Source: Antedon mediterranea (taxonomy: Eukaryota > Echinodermata > Crinoidea > Comatulida > Antedonidae). Taken from it: a DNA stretch of 64,000 nucleotides. A program made the position numbers and the translations under genes. The notes beneath the pieces are model-generated. The model did not search any database and had not been told where the DNA came from. It saw only the letters and a list, made by a program, of their open reading frames with translations. Below are positions 9,524 through 21,709 of this stretch, one piece after another. How positions within the stretch are numbered: the first letter of the stretch is position 1; every line of letters begins with the position of its first letter. Location: contig NC_092676.1 of NCBI RefSeq assembly GCF_964355755.1, forward strand, positions 2,464,288-2,528,287, written 5' to 3'.

Positions 9524-9936
9524 TTAGTTTTATTTTGAACAATCATTATTATGCAAAACTTATTCAAAATCATGTTATTTTCTATCTAAGCATGACATAC
9601 TGTATATACAACATGCAATAATATGTCAATATGTCAAGTATACATTAAACAAGAACTACTGAAAGACAATTATACTATGTGACATTAACGAACATGTCAA
9701 AGATGACAAGACATGTAATGCCACTTGGCTTGCCCCAGGGGAAACCATATTATGAGATTGGTTCCCCCCTCCCCCTTGGGCAATCTCTGGTAAAATGTGA
9801 ATATATAACAGCTATCATACTACTGTTCAACCTTCTTTGTAATGTGTTATATTTATCAATGATGTCCATTCTGTTGCATAGTTCAGTTGTACATAAATGC
9901 ATGGTTTATTAATATCAATATGACAGAACGACTTCT

Positions 9937-10012
9937 ATTAAAGGTACACCTTCAGGACCCAACTAACTGTCCCCTTAATAGGAGTGTTCGCACTCATTAA
10001 GGGGTTGGTAAA
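9937..10012. repeat. Pogo/Tc-like element terminus
   Basis: TCTATTAAAGGTACACCTTC, then AGGACCCAACTAACTGTCCC and CTTAATAGGAGTG, match other copies in the window near 28240 and 46980. This style of sequence is common at ends of pogo/Tigger-type elements. No second end was identified. Confidence 0.5.
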
Positions 10013-11599
10013 AGATATAGTACCCATTGTTCATTTCACAAGAAAGTGTTTCCTAAAGGGTTCTATTTACATATTTATAAGCCCACCACCAAATTGTAAG
10101 TCAGGTGGGCTTGTAATTGAGTGACTAGTATGAGTTCGTGGGAAAATAATAATGAAATTCAACTACAAATGTACAATATTCTCAAACCATCCCTATGAAG
10201 AAATTCTTCTATCTTTAATCAATATCTGAAAACGTTTACCTTTTTAATGGTCGTAACTTTTCCTCTCGGTTACAATTCCTATTCTTTTCCTCTCAATGTA
10301 TTAATATTATTGGCTTAGAAATTAATTATATATAAACTTATGAATATATACTATCTTTTGTTATCGTTGTAGATGTAATGATTTTCAGTTTAAAAAAACA
10401 TTGTATGGTAAATATTCCTTATCAAAATATTTCAAATAAAATGCAATGTATTGAATGTAGTGCTTCATTTTGTTCTCTGTGAGAAAAAATACAATCTTAC
10501 AAATCTGCTTATGATTTTATTTCTTAATTGAAATTTATTAAACACTATTTTTATGCTAAATAAGAGATTCGCCACAAATGAATGAAACCTCAAAGAAATT
10601 TCCATACATTTATCTAAATGCATTTATGAAAAATGTGTTTATTTATTTATTCATAGGAATCACCTTTATATCGGTGGCAGTACACATTATCAGTTAATGG
10701 TGCATCCATTTTACAGACAAAATACAAATAACATAAGCTATAAAGTTCTAAATACTAACACATAACATCAAAACAAAATGTAAACTAATTAATTAATTAG
10801 ATCTGTATGAAAATACATAATGCGTAAACTGTATGTACAATATATATAACTTACAAAAATAAAAACAGAACAACAAAAATATATGATAATAAATAAATAA
10901 AAATAAATAAATAAAACTTACAGATACATCCTCATAGAGATATCTGTAGCTTGTTTACTATATTAATCAATTACTTGAGAGAGGCAATGTTGATAAAATT
11001 GTAGATCTAGTATCTCATGTGTTTAGCGCCCTCTATTTTAATAACAAATTTAAAACTTGGTTGATTCAAATTGTGACGCGGGAAAACCCAATTATTATAT
11101 ACCGCTGCTGTTCAAGGTTGATATTTCAGTGTTTTGAATTAGATTTAATCTTCAGTTTATACTGAGTAATTCCTAACAGAAAGTTGAAGAAAAAATAATG
11201 TTCTTTTTTTTCTTAAACCAAGGACTAAAGAATATTCTTACCTAGTCTATGCTCAAACCAAAAAGTTGTATTTATTTATGGACCTATCCTCAAAATAATT
11301 ATGTTATCGGGTATTATGCGGTGCTAATATTAATTAACTTGATTGATATACGTGACTCTTTGACCACAGGACGGGCGTGTGGTCTAATTTTTTTGTAACG
11401 ATTCTAGACAAACCACAGAATAAACCGGAATTATTGTCTTAAAAAAAGCAGGAATTTTTCAAAAAGGAAATATGGGTTTTCCAACGATATTATAGTATAT
11501 AGGCGATGATAATGAAAACAATTCATAGTTTGTTATGATGGAACCGTATTTGAAGGATATATGTATATTATGTTCCTTCAATATTTAATATAAAGTAGC

Positions 11600-11860
11600 G
11601 CTCCACTATCCATTGAAGAAGATGAGAGTACGTCCTCTTCTTGACAAAAAGTTTGGAAACAAAACTTGGTAGTATCACGTGACCACTTCACCGTGAAAAG
11701 ATTATTTTGAGAAGATGGCGACTTGCATGCTCGAGTGCGAGGTAGCGAGATAAACGATAGAAATTCTTGGCATTTTTGTGATTTTTACATTAGGAATAGA
11801 AAGGAATTAAACAAGATCGTTTTGATATTAACCGGGATAATTAACCAGTTGAAGAAAAAG
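11600..11860 (+). promoter_or_regulatory. Promoter and untranslated first exon, probably of the liprin-beta gene
   Basis: CpG density rises here against an AT-rich background. A palindromic E-box TCACGTGA lies at 11675-11682. About 30 bp further is AAGATGGCG, like the YY1 initiator-type motif often found at start sites. The transcript segment ends CAGTTGAAGAAAAAG and is followed by a consensus donor GTAAGCTTT at 11861. A 12-codon upstream ORF runs from ATG 11715 to TAA 11751-11753. I infer that this exon splices to the acceptor near 41081 in front of the liprin-beta start codon, because no other plus-strand gene was found between. It could instead belong to a non-coding transcript. Confidence 0.5.
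11715..11753 (+). other. Short upstream ORF in the candidate 5' UTR exon
   Basis: It encodes MATCMLECEVAR and stops within the exon, so it is not the main coding start. Its first ATG overlaps the AAGATGGCG start-site motif and may not be translated if transcription starts within it. Confidence 0.35.
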
Positions 11861-12851
11861 GTAAGCTTTATTGTTTAACAGCTTGGTGTTTGTTAGGCTT
11901 GATGCCGCTGTTGTCGGTTTCATATGAACCGCCTTTTCCCGGCGGCTTACAGCAATCGTACGCTCGGTAGAGCCCGGTTGTGTTTTTTTTATTTATATGA
12001 GATGATATTGAGTGTAGATGTTGAGGTGATTGTTAAGTTATGGTCATTTGCATAATGTATTTCTTTCTTCTTTCTTATTGTTTTTTTTTGGGAACTGTCA
12101 GATTAAGAATGTAATTGTTGAGTTACTGACAATGATAACATTTCTTTTATTTTAGTAAGTCTATCCTATGGTACAAAATGCAATACAATTTTGTCTGACA
12201 TGATTACACCTACCGTAGGTACAAAAAAATACATGCTGAGTTGATTGGTATGATATGCTGAGAGACTGTTATGATGATGACGTTTGGAATCTCAGTGTCA
12301 AAATACAAATTACTCTACCTAAAAATGATTTGTCATCTCTGTAATTTGATTTAAAAACTTGTTAAAAATGGCTAAAATAACAAGGAAAACGTTGAAAAAG
12401 CAATTTTGTAATAAAAAATAATATGGAAGTTGAAAATAGTTGTTTTTTCTTATGAGGGTCGAGAGTTAAGTGAATGTTGTTAGTAGGAGGATGTCTTTCA
12501 TGTTTATTTTTTTTAAAGGTATTTCTCAAATTGGTGCCTATTTATTGTGTTGGTATAACTGTATAGTAATTAGTATAACCCTAAACAAGCCTCTAAATTA
12601 TTAAACCTCCCAGTCCACCATGCACTGTTGTTTCAGCACATATGTTAGGAGCAGTAATATAGTGGTGTACTGTTTAAATGATGTTTTACTATTTCTTATA
12701 CAAACTCCCAGAGCTGTTTAATCAATAAATAATTTATTTCATTCATTCAAAAGCGAATATTACTGGTACTTACAGGTTTAAATGTACAAATATCATATAT
12801 GAAAACATACAGGAAAAAAAATTACATAGCTAAACTATTATTACACTATTC

Positions 12852-13170
12852 GTGAGGGCGTGTGGCGCAAGGTGTTGGACGTTGGACTACTGATCGTGAG
12901 ACCGAGGTTCGAATCTAACTCTCACCGCATTGCTTGTTTCCTTAGGCAAGATACTTTACTTACGTTTGCCTCTCTCCACCCAGGTGTATAAATGGGTACC
13001 CGGTTAAATCAAGACACAACTTTGCGCTGATTACTAGCTGCATTATGGGAGTATGTTTCCATACTTGTTTGATCCAAAAAAATGACTGAGGTAATAATGT
13101 TCAGCGCTTAGAGAAGCTTGCTTGTAGAGTGCTACTGTATATAAGAATGAACTATTATTATTATTATTCT
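12852..13170 (+). mobile_element. tRNA-derived SINE, near full length
   Basis: The tRNA-like head has an A-box-like TGGCGCAAGGTGT and a B box GGTTCGAATC at 12906-12915. The body contains GGCAAGATACTTTACTTACG and CACCCAGGTGTATAAATGGG, as seen in many marine-invertebrate SINEs. The tail is GTGCTACTGTATATAAGAA then (ATT)n. Confidence 0.85.
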
Positions 13171-13235
13171 TAATAAATATCATTCAAACGTAGGATTGCA
13201 TGGTGATTCAACAGAGGTGTTTGCTGCAAACCTCG

Positions 13236-13377
13236 CTTTAAGCTCTGTCCACACTATCAAACTAGTTTGACAAAAAAAGTGTGATGTGCCCATATAAGGT
13301 GGTGATATGGCCAAATATGGTAATGATATGACATCATCATGTCCATATTATGGGCATATCACATTTTGTTTTTATTG
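13236..13377 (+). mobile_element. MITE family M1, copy 2 (3' end lost)
   Basis: It starts AAGCTCTGTCCACACTATCA, has CCCATATAAGG and CCAAATATGGTAATG core units and ATGACATCATCATGTCC. The right-hand arm after TCACATTTTG is missing. Confidence 0.8.
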
Positions 13378-13820
13378 CCTGAACTTGAATGCATGTAGAA
13401 TTTTTTGAAATAGTTTAAAAAAAAAGACTTTTTTTACATTGAAAAAAAAATGTACATAAAGACAAAATGTTCTTTGTGATGTCAGTGTTTAGAAAAAAAA
13501 TGTTTAAAATCACCATGACAACAGTAATTTATTTTACTTTACTGTTTAATTCACTTGTTAATGTAAGTACTTTAAGTTAGTTATTCTAAAAGGTTACTTT
13601 GTTTTTTAATTATGAATAATTACTATGTGTTTAGTACAGTAGTTAAACTCATCAATCAAAAATGTGTGTGGGTGGTGTTTTTTGTTTAATTTTCAAGGTT
13701 TTATTATGATTTTAGGGATTTTCATATAAAATAAAGTGTTTTGAAAAAGTTTTTAAGTGAGAATATTTGATTGGAAGAAAGAGGACAGGTACAACACTCA
13801 AGACAAGATAGCAAACACTC

Positions 13821-13926
13821 ATTCTTGTTGAGTGTAGCCTAATTCTTGTTGAGTGTAGCCTAATTCTTGTTGAGTGTAGCCTAATTCTTGTTGAGTGTAA
13901 CCTAATTCTTATTGAGTGTAGCTCAA
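13821..13926. repeat. 21-bp tandem repeat, five copies
   Basis: ATTCTTGTTGAGTGTAGCCT plus one base is repeated at 13821, 13842, 13863, 13884 and 13905. The last units diverge (TAACC, then AGCTC). Confidence 0.92.
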
Positions 13927-13929
13927 TTC

Positions 13930-15655
13930 ATTTACTTTTTTACCTTGATAAACTTTTCTACGGCAATACTAACATTATGAAAAGAAATAAATGTAATATG
14001 ATAGGATGTTCTATCTAGGGTGTGCAGTTTGTGGACTGTCCCATTTACAGGTAGGGGTGTTTTGACTGAAAATCCTTCTTTTTATATCATTCTCTGTTGA
14101 AGAGAAGTGCTAAATGTTGGTTTATCCAGGTAGCGGCACTCCTCACATTACTCATTTTAAGTTCAAATGTTAAAGATTTCATATCATGCTTTGTCAATGA
14201 GGAACAAATCACAGCTGTAACCTTTGACCCTAGATTGAGATGTACTAGGTAAATGACATTGAACAATGGCACTATTTAAAAGTATTTTGTTTTTAGTGCA
14301 ACGATAATCCTTTTAATTATACGATAGGCTTAATAAAAGCTTAAAACGATGCAGTTAGCAACTATTTTAGTCGCATAGATTTAGCACTCAGTATTCAGTC
14401 ATTTATGTTTGGAGACAAGACAAAGGAATTCTGAAACAATGTCGAGCATAGGGAGCATTCACCATCTGTACAGGTTTTTATTTACAAAAATAGATATTTG
14501 TTTTCCATATTTAAGCTCTGTCTACATATGAAACTTTATGTGACAAAAAAATGTAATGCCCATATATGGACATGATGATGATGACTACTGCTTTTGAATA
14601 CTAAATACTAGTTTGTTGTGCAATATCTCTATATTACAACTATGATTGACAACTTTCATGGTGTGCTGATTATGGAAGGCGCTGCACCCTGATTGTTGTG
14701 TGTCTGTAGAGGACCTTATCTTCATTTCTTACCTAAACCTAAAACTAAAGATTCATAGAATTTTAGGAAGTATTGTAAAGGCCAATTTGCACAGACGGGT
14801 GGTAACGGTAATAGAAATAAAGAATCTATGTTATTCCTTTACCATTACACACAACATGGAACGAACAGGCGGTTTCCACTCAGGATAGATACTGAATGGA
14901 AATGCGACAAGCTACAAGTATGTGATTTCCGCTTTACTATTATCACTCGTGTGTTTAAATTGGCCTTAATGCATTTTTTAAAAAAATCATAAATATGCAC
15001 ATTTTTCATATTCATTGACATATTTAGTAATTTCTATCTATTATATGATTAATAGCTGTAGTACTGTAGTGATTTGCTAAATTAATTGTCTGGGTTAACT
15101 ACTACTTATTAATTTAGTAGAGTGATAATTAAAGGTGAATTATTGTTTATTTATTCATGTGATCAGTGGATTGATCATTTGTAGGTTTACGGGATAATTA
15201 ACGCATAAATTGAAACGAAACACTAGCCAAACAAAGCTTCTTATAGCCGATGTATCAACGCTTTACCCAAAGGCTATATGAAATAGTTTATTATTTCTGT
15301 ATAATTGTCACTTCTGAGTGGTAAATCACCGTAGCATCTCTATTCAAGAGATTAGATTGTACCATCAATTAAACTAACAGGAGATTTTATTTCCCAAGAC
15401 GTACCAATTTGACATTTTGAATGTATTTTTAGAATATCATTTGCTTTAGTAATAGCTGAAGCGAGAGATGATTCTGTTATATTATATTGTACAGTATAGA
15501 TAACATGGCATTGACAGTCATATCAACATTACAATCTTCTTCTATTTGATATTTCAAATTTATACAAATTTTCCTAAACACAATTCGTTGAATGTGAGTG
15601 ATTATGATTACAGTAGGCCTACCTTAATATTTAAAAAAATTTGTAACAGCACACA
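13930..15655. other. Non-coding stretch
   Basis: No exon was recognised. It contains an M1 fragment (14512-14585) and, near 14116-14136, a minus-strand copy of the GTTTATCCAGGTA repeat motif that recurs in the window. Small open frames have no features. Confidence 0.45.
14512..14585 (+). mobile_element. MITE family M1, fragment
   Basis: AAGCTCTGTCTACATATGAA, ACTTTATGTGACAAAAAAAT and CCCATATATGGACATGATGA correspond to one arm and part of the core. Confidence 0.7.
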
Positions 15656-15661
15656 ATTTAA

Positions 15662-15825
15662 CTAGCGCCAATAGTTTGGAACCAGCTTCCACTCCATATC
15701 CGTCAATGTCAATCTCTTAAGCCATTCAAGTTGCTTCTAAAATCTCACCTTTTTCAATAATTCTTGTTGGTCTTTTAGCGCTGTGAGACATCAGTAAATA
15801 GCGCTTTATAAAAGTTTATATTATT
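15662..15825 (+). mobile_element. LINE 3' end (C terminus of ORF2 plus 3' UTR)
   Basis: A stop-free segment at 15662-15757 translates to VWNQLPLHIRQCQSLKPFKL then LLKSHLF, ending TAA at 15758. The pattern WNxLPxxIR...SLxxFKxxLKxHLF is the conserved C-terminal end of many CR1/L2-like reverse-transcriptase ORFs. A short 3' UTR with AGCGCTTTATAAAAG and ATTATTAT follows. It is a 5'-truncated, dead copy. Confidence 0.8.
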
Positions 15826-15984
15826 ATCTGATTAGGCCCTGAAACGGACCAGTACACCTGGGTAACCGAATAATTCACTGTGTTCTTAAAAAATTTAAGT
15901 TCAAGTACTCTTAGGGTCTCCCGTTGTATGTACAGTATTTATCCAAGAACACCACCACTAAGAGGAGTGCCTTTAAACGGAGGC

Positions 15985-16050
15985 AATTTTATAGCTTTGG
16001 TTTGCGCGGCACCCCTGTCTAAACCACTTGGTCACTCAGCTCTTTGATCC
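15985..16050 (-). mobile_element. tRNA-like SINE fragment
   Basis: On the minus strand, GAGTGACCAAGTGGTTTAGA resembles a tRNA-type A-box region, followed by CAGGGGTGCCGCGC. No clear B box was seen, so this is tentative. Confidence 0.3.
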
Positions 16051-17075
16051 GCCATGGAAAGTCACATTGCCCTAAAAAATAGAAACAATAGTGGTTTAAC
16101 TCTATACAAGTCTTCACTTAAAATTAATAAATTTTAATTAATATAAGTGAGTTATTTTCATGTTTAATTGAAATGTATCCTGTTATGTAAAGCAATGAAT
16201 AATTAAAGAAATGCAATTAAACAAACTAATTGTTATTACCACACCTCATAAAGTTGCTTAAGGCCAGGAAAAATTGATTAATAAACCACAGTTGAGCGTT
16301 TCGACTTTGTCCCGCAACTAATTAATTAAGCTTATTAAAATAAAGTGCAGTTGATTTGCTAATTTTAAGAAGATATTATTTGCTTGGATTCTCTCGATTA
16401 AAGATTGATTTAAATCTGTATTCATTGGAGAGTTCAACAAGATTTGATTGTTTCTGCTGCTTTTAATGTATGAATGGGTGTTAAACTAGTTCGAACCAAA
16501 AATTGGGTAGTTTTCTGAAAATCAAGGATATATCTTTATTTAGTTTTGGTAAGTTTGTGTGTTTTTTATATTTTTGAAATTAAACAAAGGTAACATTGTT
16601 TGCATGTTGCTATGAACTATGACAGTATTTTTTTCTTTGGGTTTTTTTGTCAAATATCTTTTAACAAAATAAAAAAAAACATCATTGTCAAAACTTCAAT
16701 TTCTTTGAGATGCATTAAAATGCTATGAATTATTTTCTATTTTCTACCGTATTAAACCAAAACAAGATATGTATAGCATAAAAATACTTTTCATTAATTT
16801 TACTACAGAAAAGTTGTACAAAATATGTTTTAGTCTGTCTTAATATTCAAAATCTGACAATAATAAAAATGTAAAAAGTCCCTAGGTGTTGCTTTTGACA
16901 TTTGATGTATTAACAATTTAAACTAGTCAAATCTAATATTGGATTTTCAAAGATAATTTAAATTTACAGTATCAAATATTAATATTAAATAATAATATTT
17001 TGAAACAGATTAAATTATGTTGCTTTTGAAAGAATAATATTATGAGATGAGAACAATTTATTCCTTCAATCATTC

Positions 17076-17290
17076 TTTGTTTTTCTTTTTCTCTTTTCCT
17101 ATCATTCTTACTTCATGTATTCTTTGCTCTTTCCTTTCTTCCTTTCTCACTTCTTTTCCCTTTCCTTTCTCCCCTTTTTCCTCCCTTTCTTTTTTTTCTT
17201 TTTCTCCCTTTTTTCTCCCTTCCTTTTTTTTCCTTTTCTCCTTTTTGCTGTCTTCAATTCTTTTGCCTTCTGATTCTTTTTCCTTAATTG
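17076..17290. repeat. Polypyrimidine (CTTTCC/TTTTCT) tract
   Basis: About 200 bp of nearly pure C/T on the plus strand. It produces long low-complexity frames on both strands (S/F-rich plus, K/E-rich minus), which are not genes. Confidence 0.9.
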
Positions 17291-17499
17291 CGTCTGTTAA
17301 TGATTTCTCTTGCATCATTGGTATGGATTTCTTGATTGTACAGTGTCTTCTATCACACAATTTTTTTGTCGTAGACAAAGACCCTTATGATTACCAAATT
17401 GACCGTTGCATAGCCATGAACGACAGTGATCATATATCACGCTTAATTACTTTACGATTGTGCAGCAATTATAAGCAAGTTCTATGAAGCTTGTCAGAG

Positions 17500-18980
17500 T
17501 TAAGAGATTGAGAAGCTAAACAAGTTACATATTTATTATGTTTAAAATACTGTTTCCCACTTGTGTTCTTGTGTTGTGTAGTAACATCTAGTTTGTTAAG
17601 AATTCTCACTACTACAAAGTTGAACCCATCTCCATAATCAATTATAAATTTTGTATTGTAAAATACTGTTTCAGCCTTCTAGCTATTTTGTGGCATTGTT
17701 CGTCTTTTTTGGAAAAAAAAAAAAAAGAAATACCTGAATGAATTATGAATTAAATAGATTATTTATGTAATAAATATATGAAAGAAAAATATTAAATTTT
17801 GTTTTAAATTTGTTTTTTAATGTTTTTTTTTCCAATAATTTTCTTAAACTTATGGTGTTTTAAATTTTGAACATTGTTTGTCTAGATATTTTTCTATTCA
17901 ATGTCGTTGGTAATATGCTAACATTTGTCATCCCTTTGTTTCCAGATAGTTGGTTCATTTTGAGTTCATGAAGGATTATTTTTAAGTATCTTCAAGCATT
18001 TCTGTCAAGTGTGACATAAGTTAAAATATTAAATCATATCGTGGTATGGTTAGCATAATAGAAGAGTTATTATTATCATTATCATAGTTGTGGTAATTAT
18101 CAACAATTAATCTCTATTTCTACAACCAAAAGCTTTATACAATGAATTTATTTATTTACACTTGTGTTGCTTTTGAATACTGTAGTGTTGGTTTAAAGTC
18201 CCTGTAGTGTTGGTTTTGAATATAGTGTTGGTTTTGATGGCATTTACTTTCGGATAGTAAAGGAAAACTTATTATCACATCCGTCTTAAACTTGTCATTC
18301 CGTACGGAAAAGGATGGCAAAAACATGATCTGAAGTACTGCTACTTTATCTCTATCCGCATATCCAGTTGATAATTTCACTAGTCATAATGTTAAATTAG
18401 TATTATTAATAGTTAATATTATACTCTAATGATCTTTTTGAGAAATTTAATGCTCAATTTGATTTACAAACTTGTGGTAGAAATAAACCACAGTAATAAC
18501 ATTAATGTTACTAATTTAAGTATTATTATTTTAAAGAATAGGTAGAAAAATGTATTTTTTTTTTTTTTACAGCTTTTACGCATTGATTGATGTTGTGTAT
18601 TGTGATTTACAAACTTGTGGTAGAAAAAACAACAGTATGATTGATGATGATATAATGAATACTACCTGTAATTTTTTATTATATTTTTATGCTTGTGAAA
18701 TATAAACAAATATTAAGTTGTGAACGATAAAATTGCTGATGACTTTTCTGTGAAACATTTTCTGTAGGTAAAAATCCGGGAAATCCCCTTAGAAGGGAAA
18801 TCCCCCAAATGTAATAAAATTGTGAAATAATTTGAAGAATATTTAATTAAATCTTTATATGATCTCCTTTATGTTCTTGGACATGTAAAGTTCCATCTTA
18901 ATAAAAAATATTACAGTATATTCATCAAATTGTAGTTTCTAAAATAGAATTGATCTGATCTCCCATGATTTGTTTACTGT
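17500..18980. other. Non-coding stretch
   Basis: AT-rich with homopolymer runs. The phrase GATTTACAAACTTGTGGTAG occurs twice (about 18461 and 18603), a small local duplication. Nothing else was recognised. Confidence 0.45.
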
Positions 18981-18989
18981 ACTATCAAG

Positions 18990-19065
18990 ACCATCTACAG
19001 TATGGTCTAGTGGTTTTAAGTCACTCTCCCTTTAAAAGTAAAAGGTGTTTAGGTTCTAATCGAAT
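18990..19065 (+). mobile_element. Possible tRNA-like SINE remnant
   Basis: TATGGTCTAGTGGTTTTAAG resembles an A-box region and GGTTCTAATCG a degenerate B box about 40 bp later. Confidence 0.4.
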
Positions 19066-19117
19066 GCAAATCAAAATGGAATTATATCAATGTTTATAAT
19101 TTGTATTAATGCTTTGA

Positions 19118-19200
19118 TAGTAATAATTCATTCATTCAATCTTTTATTTTCGGAATCTGTGGTCCATAGAAAGTAAAACAACATGAATTAAGAATAAACA
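19118..19200 (-). mobile_element. LINE/SINE tail-like sequence
   Basis: TTCATTCATTC followed by TTTTATTTTCGGAATC and GTCCATAGAAAG resembles the sequence at 63246-63330. Read on the minus strand both look like 3' ends with a GAATGAAT tail. Confidence 0.45.
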
Positions 19201-19699
19201 AGACTATTACTATAAATAAATAATAATTTAAACACTATAATGTAAACATCCTATAAAATTATTTTCTGTTTCATAATAATATCTAAACTGACCTGATAAT
19301 TGATAAACCTTTTGTCAATACGCTGTAATTTTAAATATTTTATAAAAGATTTATATTATGAATAAATTTGCATAATATTGTTGAGCATTAATGTTTTTTG
19401 ATTATTTTAACTAATAACCACTTTGCACTGACCTACAGTAGATTGTTCAAATCTGATCAATATCAGATTTTCAAACTCATCGTAATTACATGTTACAGTG
19501 GACCAGCCTGATAGCTACTGCGGTTAATGTATCTCATAGGAGATGTATTAATTGAATCATTGTAATAACATGTTGTATTCTGGTACAGTACATTATAATA
19601 ACAGTCAACGAAACCAGTATGTATTACCTATTTTTCCCCCGAGGGAATAATACGGTGGATTGATACCTGTCGTAAATGGACTAATTACTCAGCACAAAG

Positions 19700-20035
19700 A
19701 CCAAAATCATTGATGAGTAGGGACTATCTAGTCTAGCCATTGGCTGTGAGATTGCAAGTCAGACGCAAGGTGTTTGAAGCGCTGATGTGATGCCGATACC
19801 TTTGTCGTCGATCAGCATCTTGCCGTATGTGATACATCATAACTAAATGGCCATTTGCCGTGGCTAAGTGTTTTGTTTTGCTAAGAGTGATTGATAGATC
19901 ATTGGTAACGTAATCAATTATGAAATTATGAAACACACGCATCTAAATTGAGCCCCTTCGTCACCGGTGGCTGCGGGATTTCATTGATTGTTGAGTGACT
20001 CTCGTAGGTCAATCTCTACTTGTGAGATCAAAGGT
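19700..20035 (+). other. GC-richer segment ending in a splice-donor-like site
   Basis: This segment has more CpG than its surroundings (GACGCAAG, AGCGCTG, GCCGATACC, GTCGTCGATC, CACCGG). It ends in GAGATCAAAG followed by GTAGGAAG at 20035. It could be an alternative untranslated first exon on the plus strand. There is no coding support. Confidence 0.25.
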
Positions 20036-20680
20036 AGGAAGTTAATGCTTCATTGTTGTATTACTGCTGGCAATTATTCTTTGTTTTTTATTTTACTTTT
20101 GTAATATTAATATTTAAAACTGATTTTCAAATTATTATTCACATAATGTGTGATTGTATAGCTGTACACCATGGTGCATACTACAGTGCATCCAAGAGAT
20201 TTGTTTGTGCTTGATAAGGGCACTTTTTGCATATTATCAGCATTTTATACCTCACCTACCTGTAAAAGCTATATTCGGACCATCAAGTAGTAGATAGGAG
20301 CATGCACACATAGAATTTTAAAACTTATCAACCTAACCCCTGAATAAATCGAACCTAACCCTCTAAACAGGGACAAATAGGTTGATAAAGTTGTTAATAT
20401 TCCATGAGCTCCTGTCTTCATTTTGATGGTGCAAAGTCTGTGTGTAGTACACTACACGATTCAATAACTTTTACGTTGGTTTGATGGGGTTTGCTGTGTA
20501 TTTTGCGGGTATTGCAGGGTTTAGCAATACACCACAGCACTTTAGGTCAATGTTTACGACAAGTTTACAGGTAAAACTGCTATCAGTATTTGTTCAAAAT
20601 ATCAACAAACAAGGTTATTTGAAATTAGTAAATTATAGGAATCAGTAGAGAAGAAGTGGAGACAGGTGATTGTCAGTGTG

Positions 20681-21062
20681 AGAAATGACAGATAAGGGGA
20701 CAAGTGACAGTTAAAGGGACATGTTAGGTGACAAATACAAAGACACCATTTGCAAAAAGTGACTGTTATCATACTGATATTGAATTGAGGTACTAACTAA
20801 ACTCTGTATCTTTCTGTATTCAAATTATCATTGTTTATTAATAGCAGGGATTGTATTTAACAAAATTACAAGAAGTGACAGATAAGGGGGACAAGTGACA
20901 GTTAAAGGGACATGTTAAGTGACAAATACAAAGACACCATTTGCAAAAAATAAATATATAAATAATATTATCATACTGATATTGATTTGAAGAAGTACTA
21001 ACTGTGTCTTTCTATATTTAAATTATCATAGGTTATTAATAGCAGGGTTTGTATTTAAAAAA
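20681..21062. repeat. Tandem duplication, about 190 bp
   Basis: Two adjacent copies share GACAGATAAGGGG, ACAAGTGACAGTTAAAGGGA, CAAAGACACCATTTGCAAAA and TTATTAATAGCAGGG. They start at about 20681 and 20871 and differ by small indels. Confidence 0.88.
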
Positions 21063-21447
21063 AATACATTTGAAATTGTGTTTGAATTATAGTTGTGTTT
21101 TAGAATTATGAATCTATAGTATAACTATTATTAATATTTCACAAAATAATTGCATAATTTATTACAATTTGAAATAGGATGTAACAGGTAATTTGACATA
21201 TGACCAATTGCTTAAGGCGGCGTCAGGTGGTTAATATTAATTAAAGAGTGAGCAGATCTAGATGACATCATTTCTAAAGGTCATATGCTAATTAATTGAG
21301 GTCATTGCTCAATTTTTCAAACATAATGTATTCAGGAATACTGTATTTCTTGCTTGACTATGATGAAAGTGGTGTTACCTATTATATTAATGTTAATTCC
21401 TACTAAATTTAACATAATTTGATTGGTCAGTGTATTTTGTACTTTAA

Positions 21448-21500
21448 CTTACCTGGATAAACTGACATAAGGCCGTTGCACTTTCTGGAGTGAAAGAAAC
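21448..21500 (+). repeat. ACCTGGATAAACTGAC dispersed repeat, copy
   Basis: TTACCTGGATAAACTGACAT and AAGGCCGTTGCACTTTCTGG. Related copies begin near 26886, 34369 and 56218, with a minus-strand piece near 14120. Class unknown. Confidence 0.6.
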
Positions 21501-21647
21501 AATATGGAAAAAGAAGAATAGTTCATTGCCCTGACCTGAAAATAGAACAGTGTGGAGACCACGCCCTCTAGTGGGAATTTCACAACATAAAGCCGTAATT
21601 TCTTTTTGGGGCGTTGCTGAGCATGCTATGTAGACAAATGGATGGAA

Positions 21648-21684
21648 CATTAGGAAAACGAGCCCTATTTAACGTGAGCTTTTA
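21648..21684 (+). repeat. Left arm of a 4.2-kb inverted-repeat pair
   Basis: CATTAGGAAAACGAGCCCTA then TTTAACGTGAGCTTTT is reverse-complementary to 25819-25856 with one or two mismatches. The pair may be the ends of a large transposon or two copies of one MITE end. Confidence 0.75.
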
Positions 21685-21709
21685 GTACCCCGGCTAACCC
21701 GGGGTACTA
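21683..21709. repeat. Perfect GC-rich hairpin
   Basis: AGTACCCCGG, loop CTAA or similar, then CCCGGGGTACT forms a strong stem immediately inside the left inverted-repeat arm. Confidence 0.7.

Larger units (their letters stand above)
8100..11590. other. Intergenic stretch between VPS26 and the 11.6-kb promoter
   Basis: No exon was recognised. It holds poly-A/T tracts, a TATA dinucleotide run near 8430, a small ACACAATTTTGACCTATG duplication near 9280-9320, the GGTGAGGTGTGC cluster, and a pogo-like terminus near 9940. A TTTATTTATTTATTC tract near 10640 resembles the tail of a LINE or SINE. Confidence 0.5.

Noticed and set aside
17047-17487. 146-codon plus and 102-codon minus frames
   Set aside because: Low-complexity polypyrimidine tract gives F/S-rich or K/E-rich translations on opposite strands.
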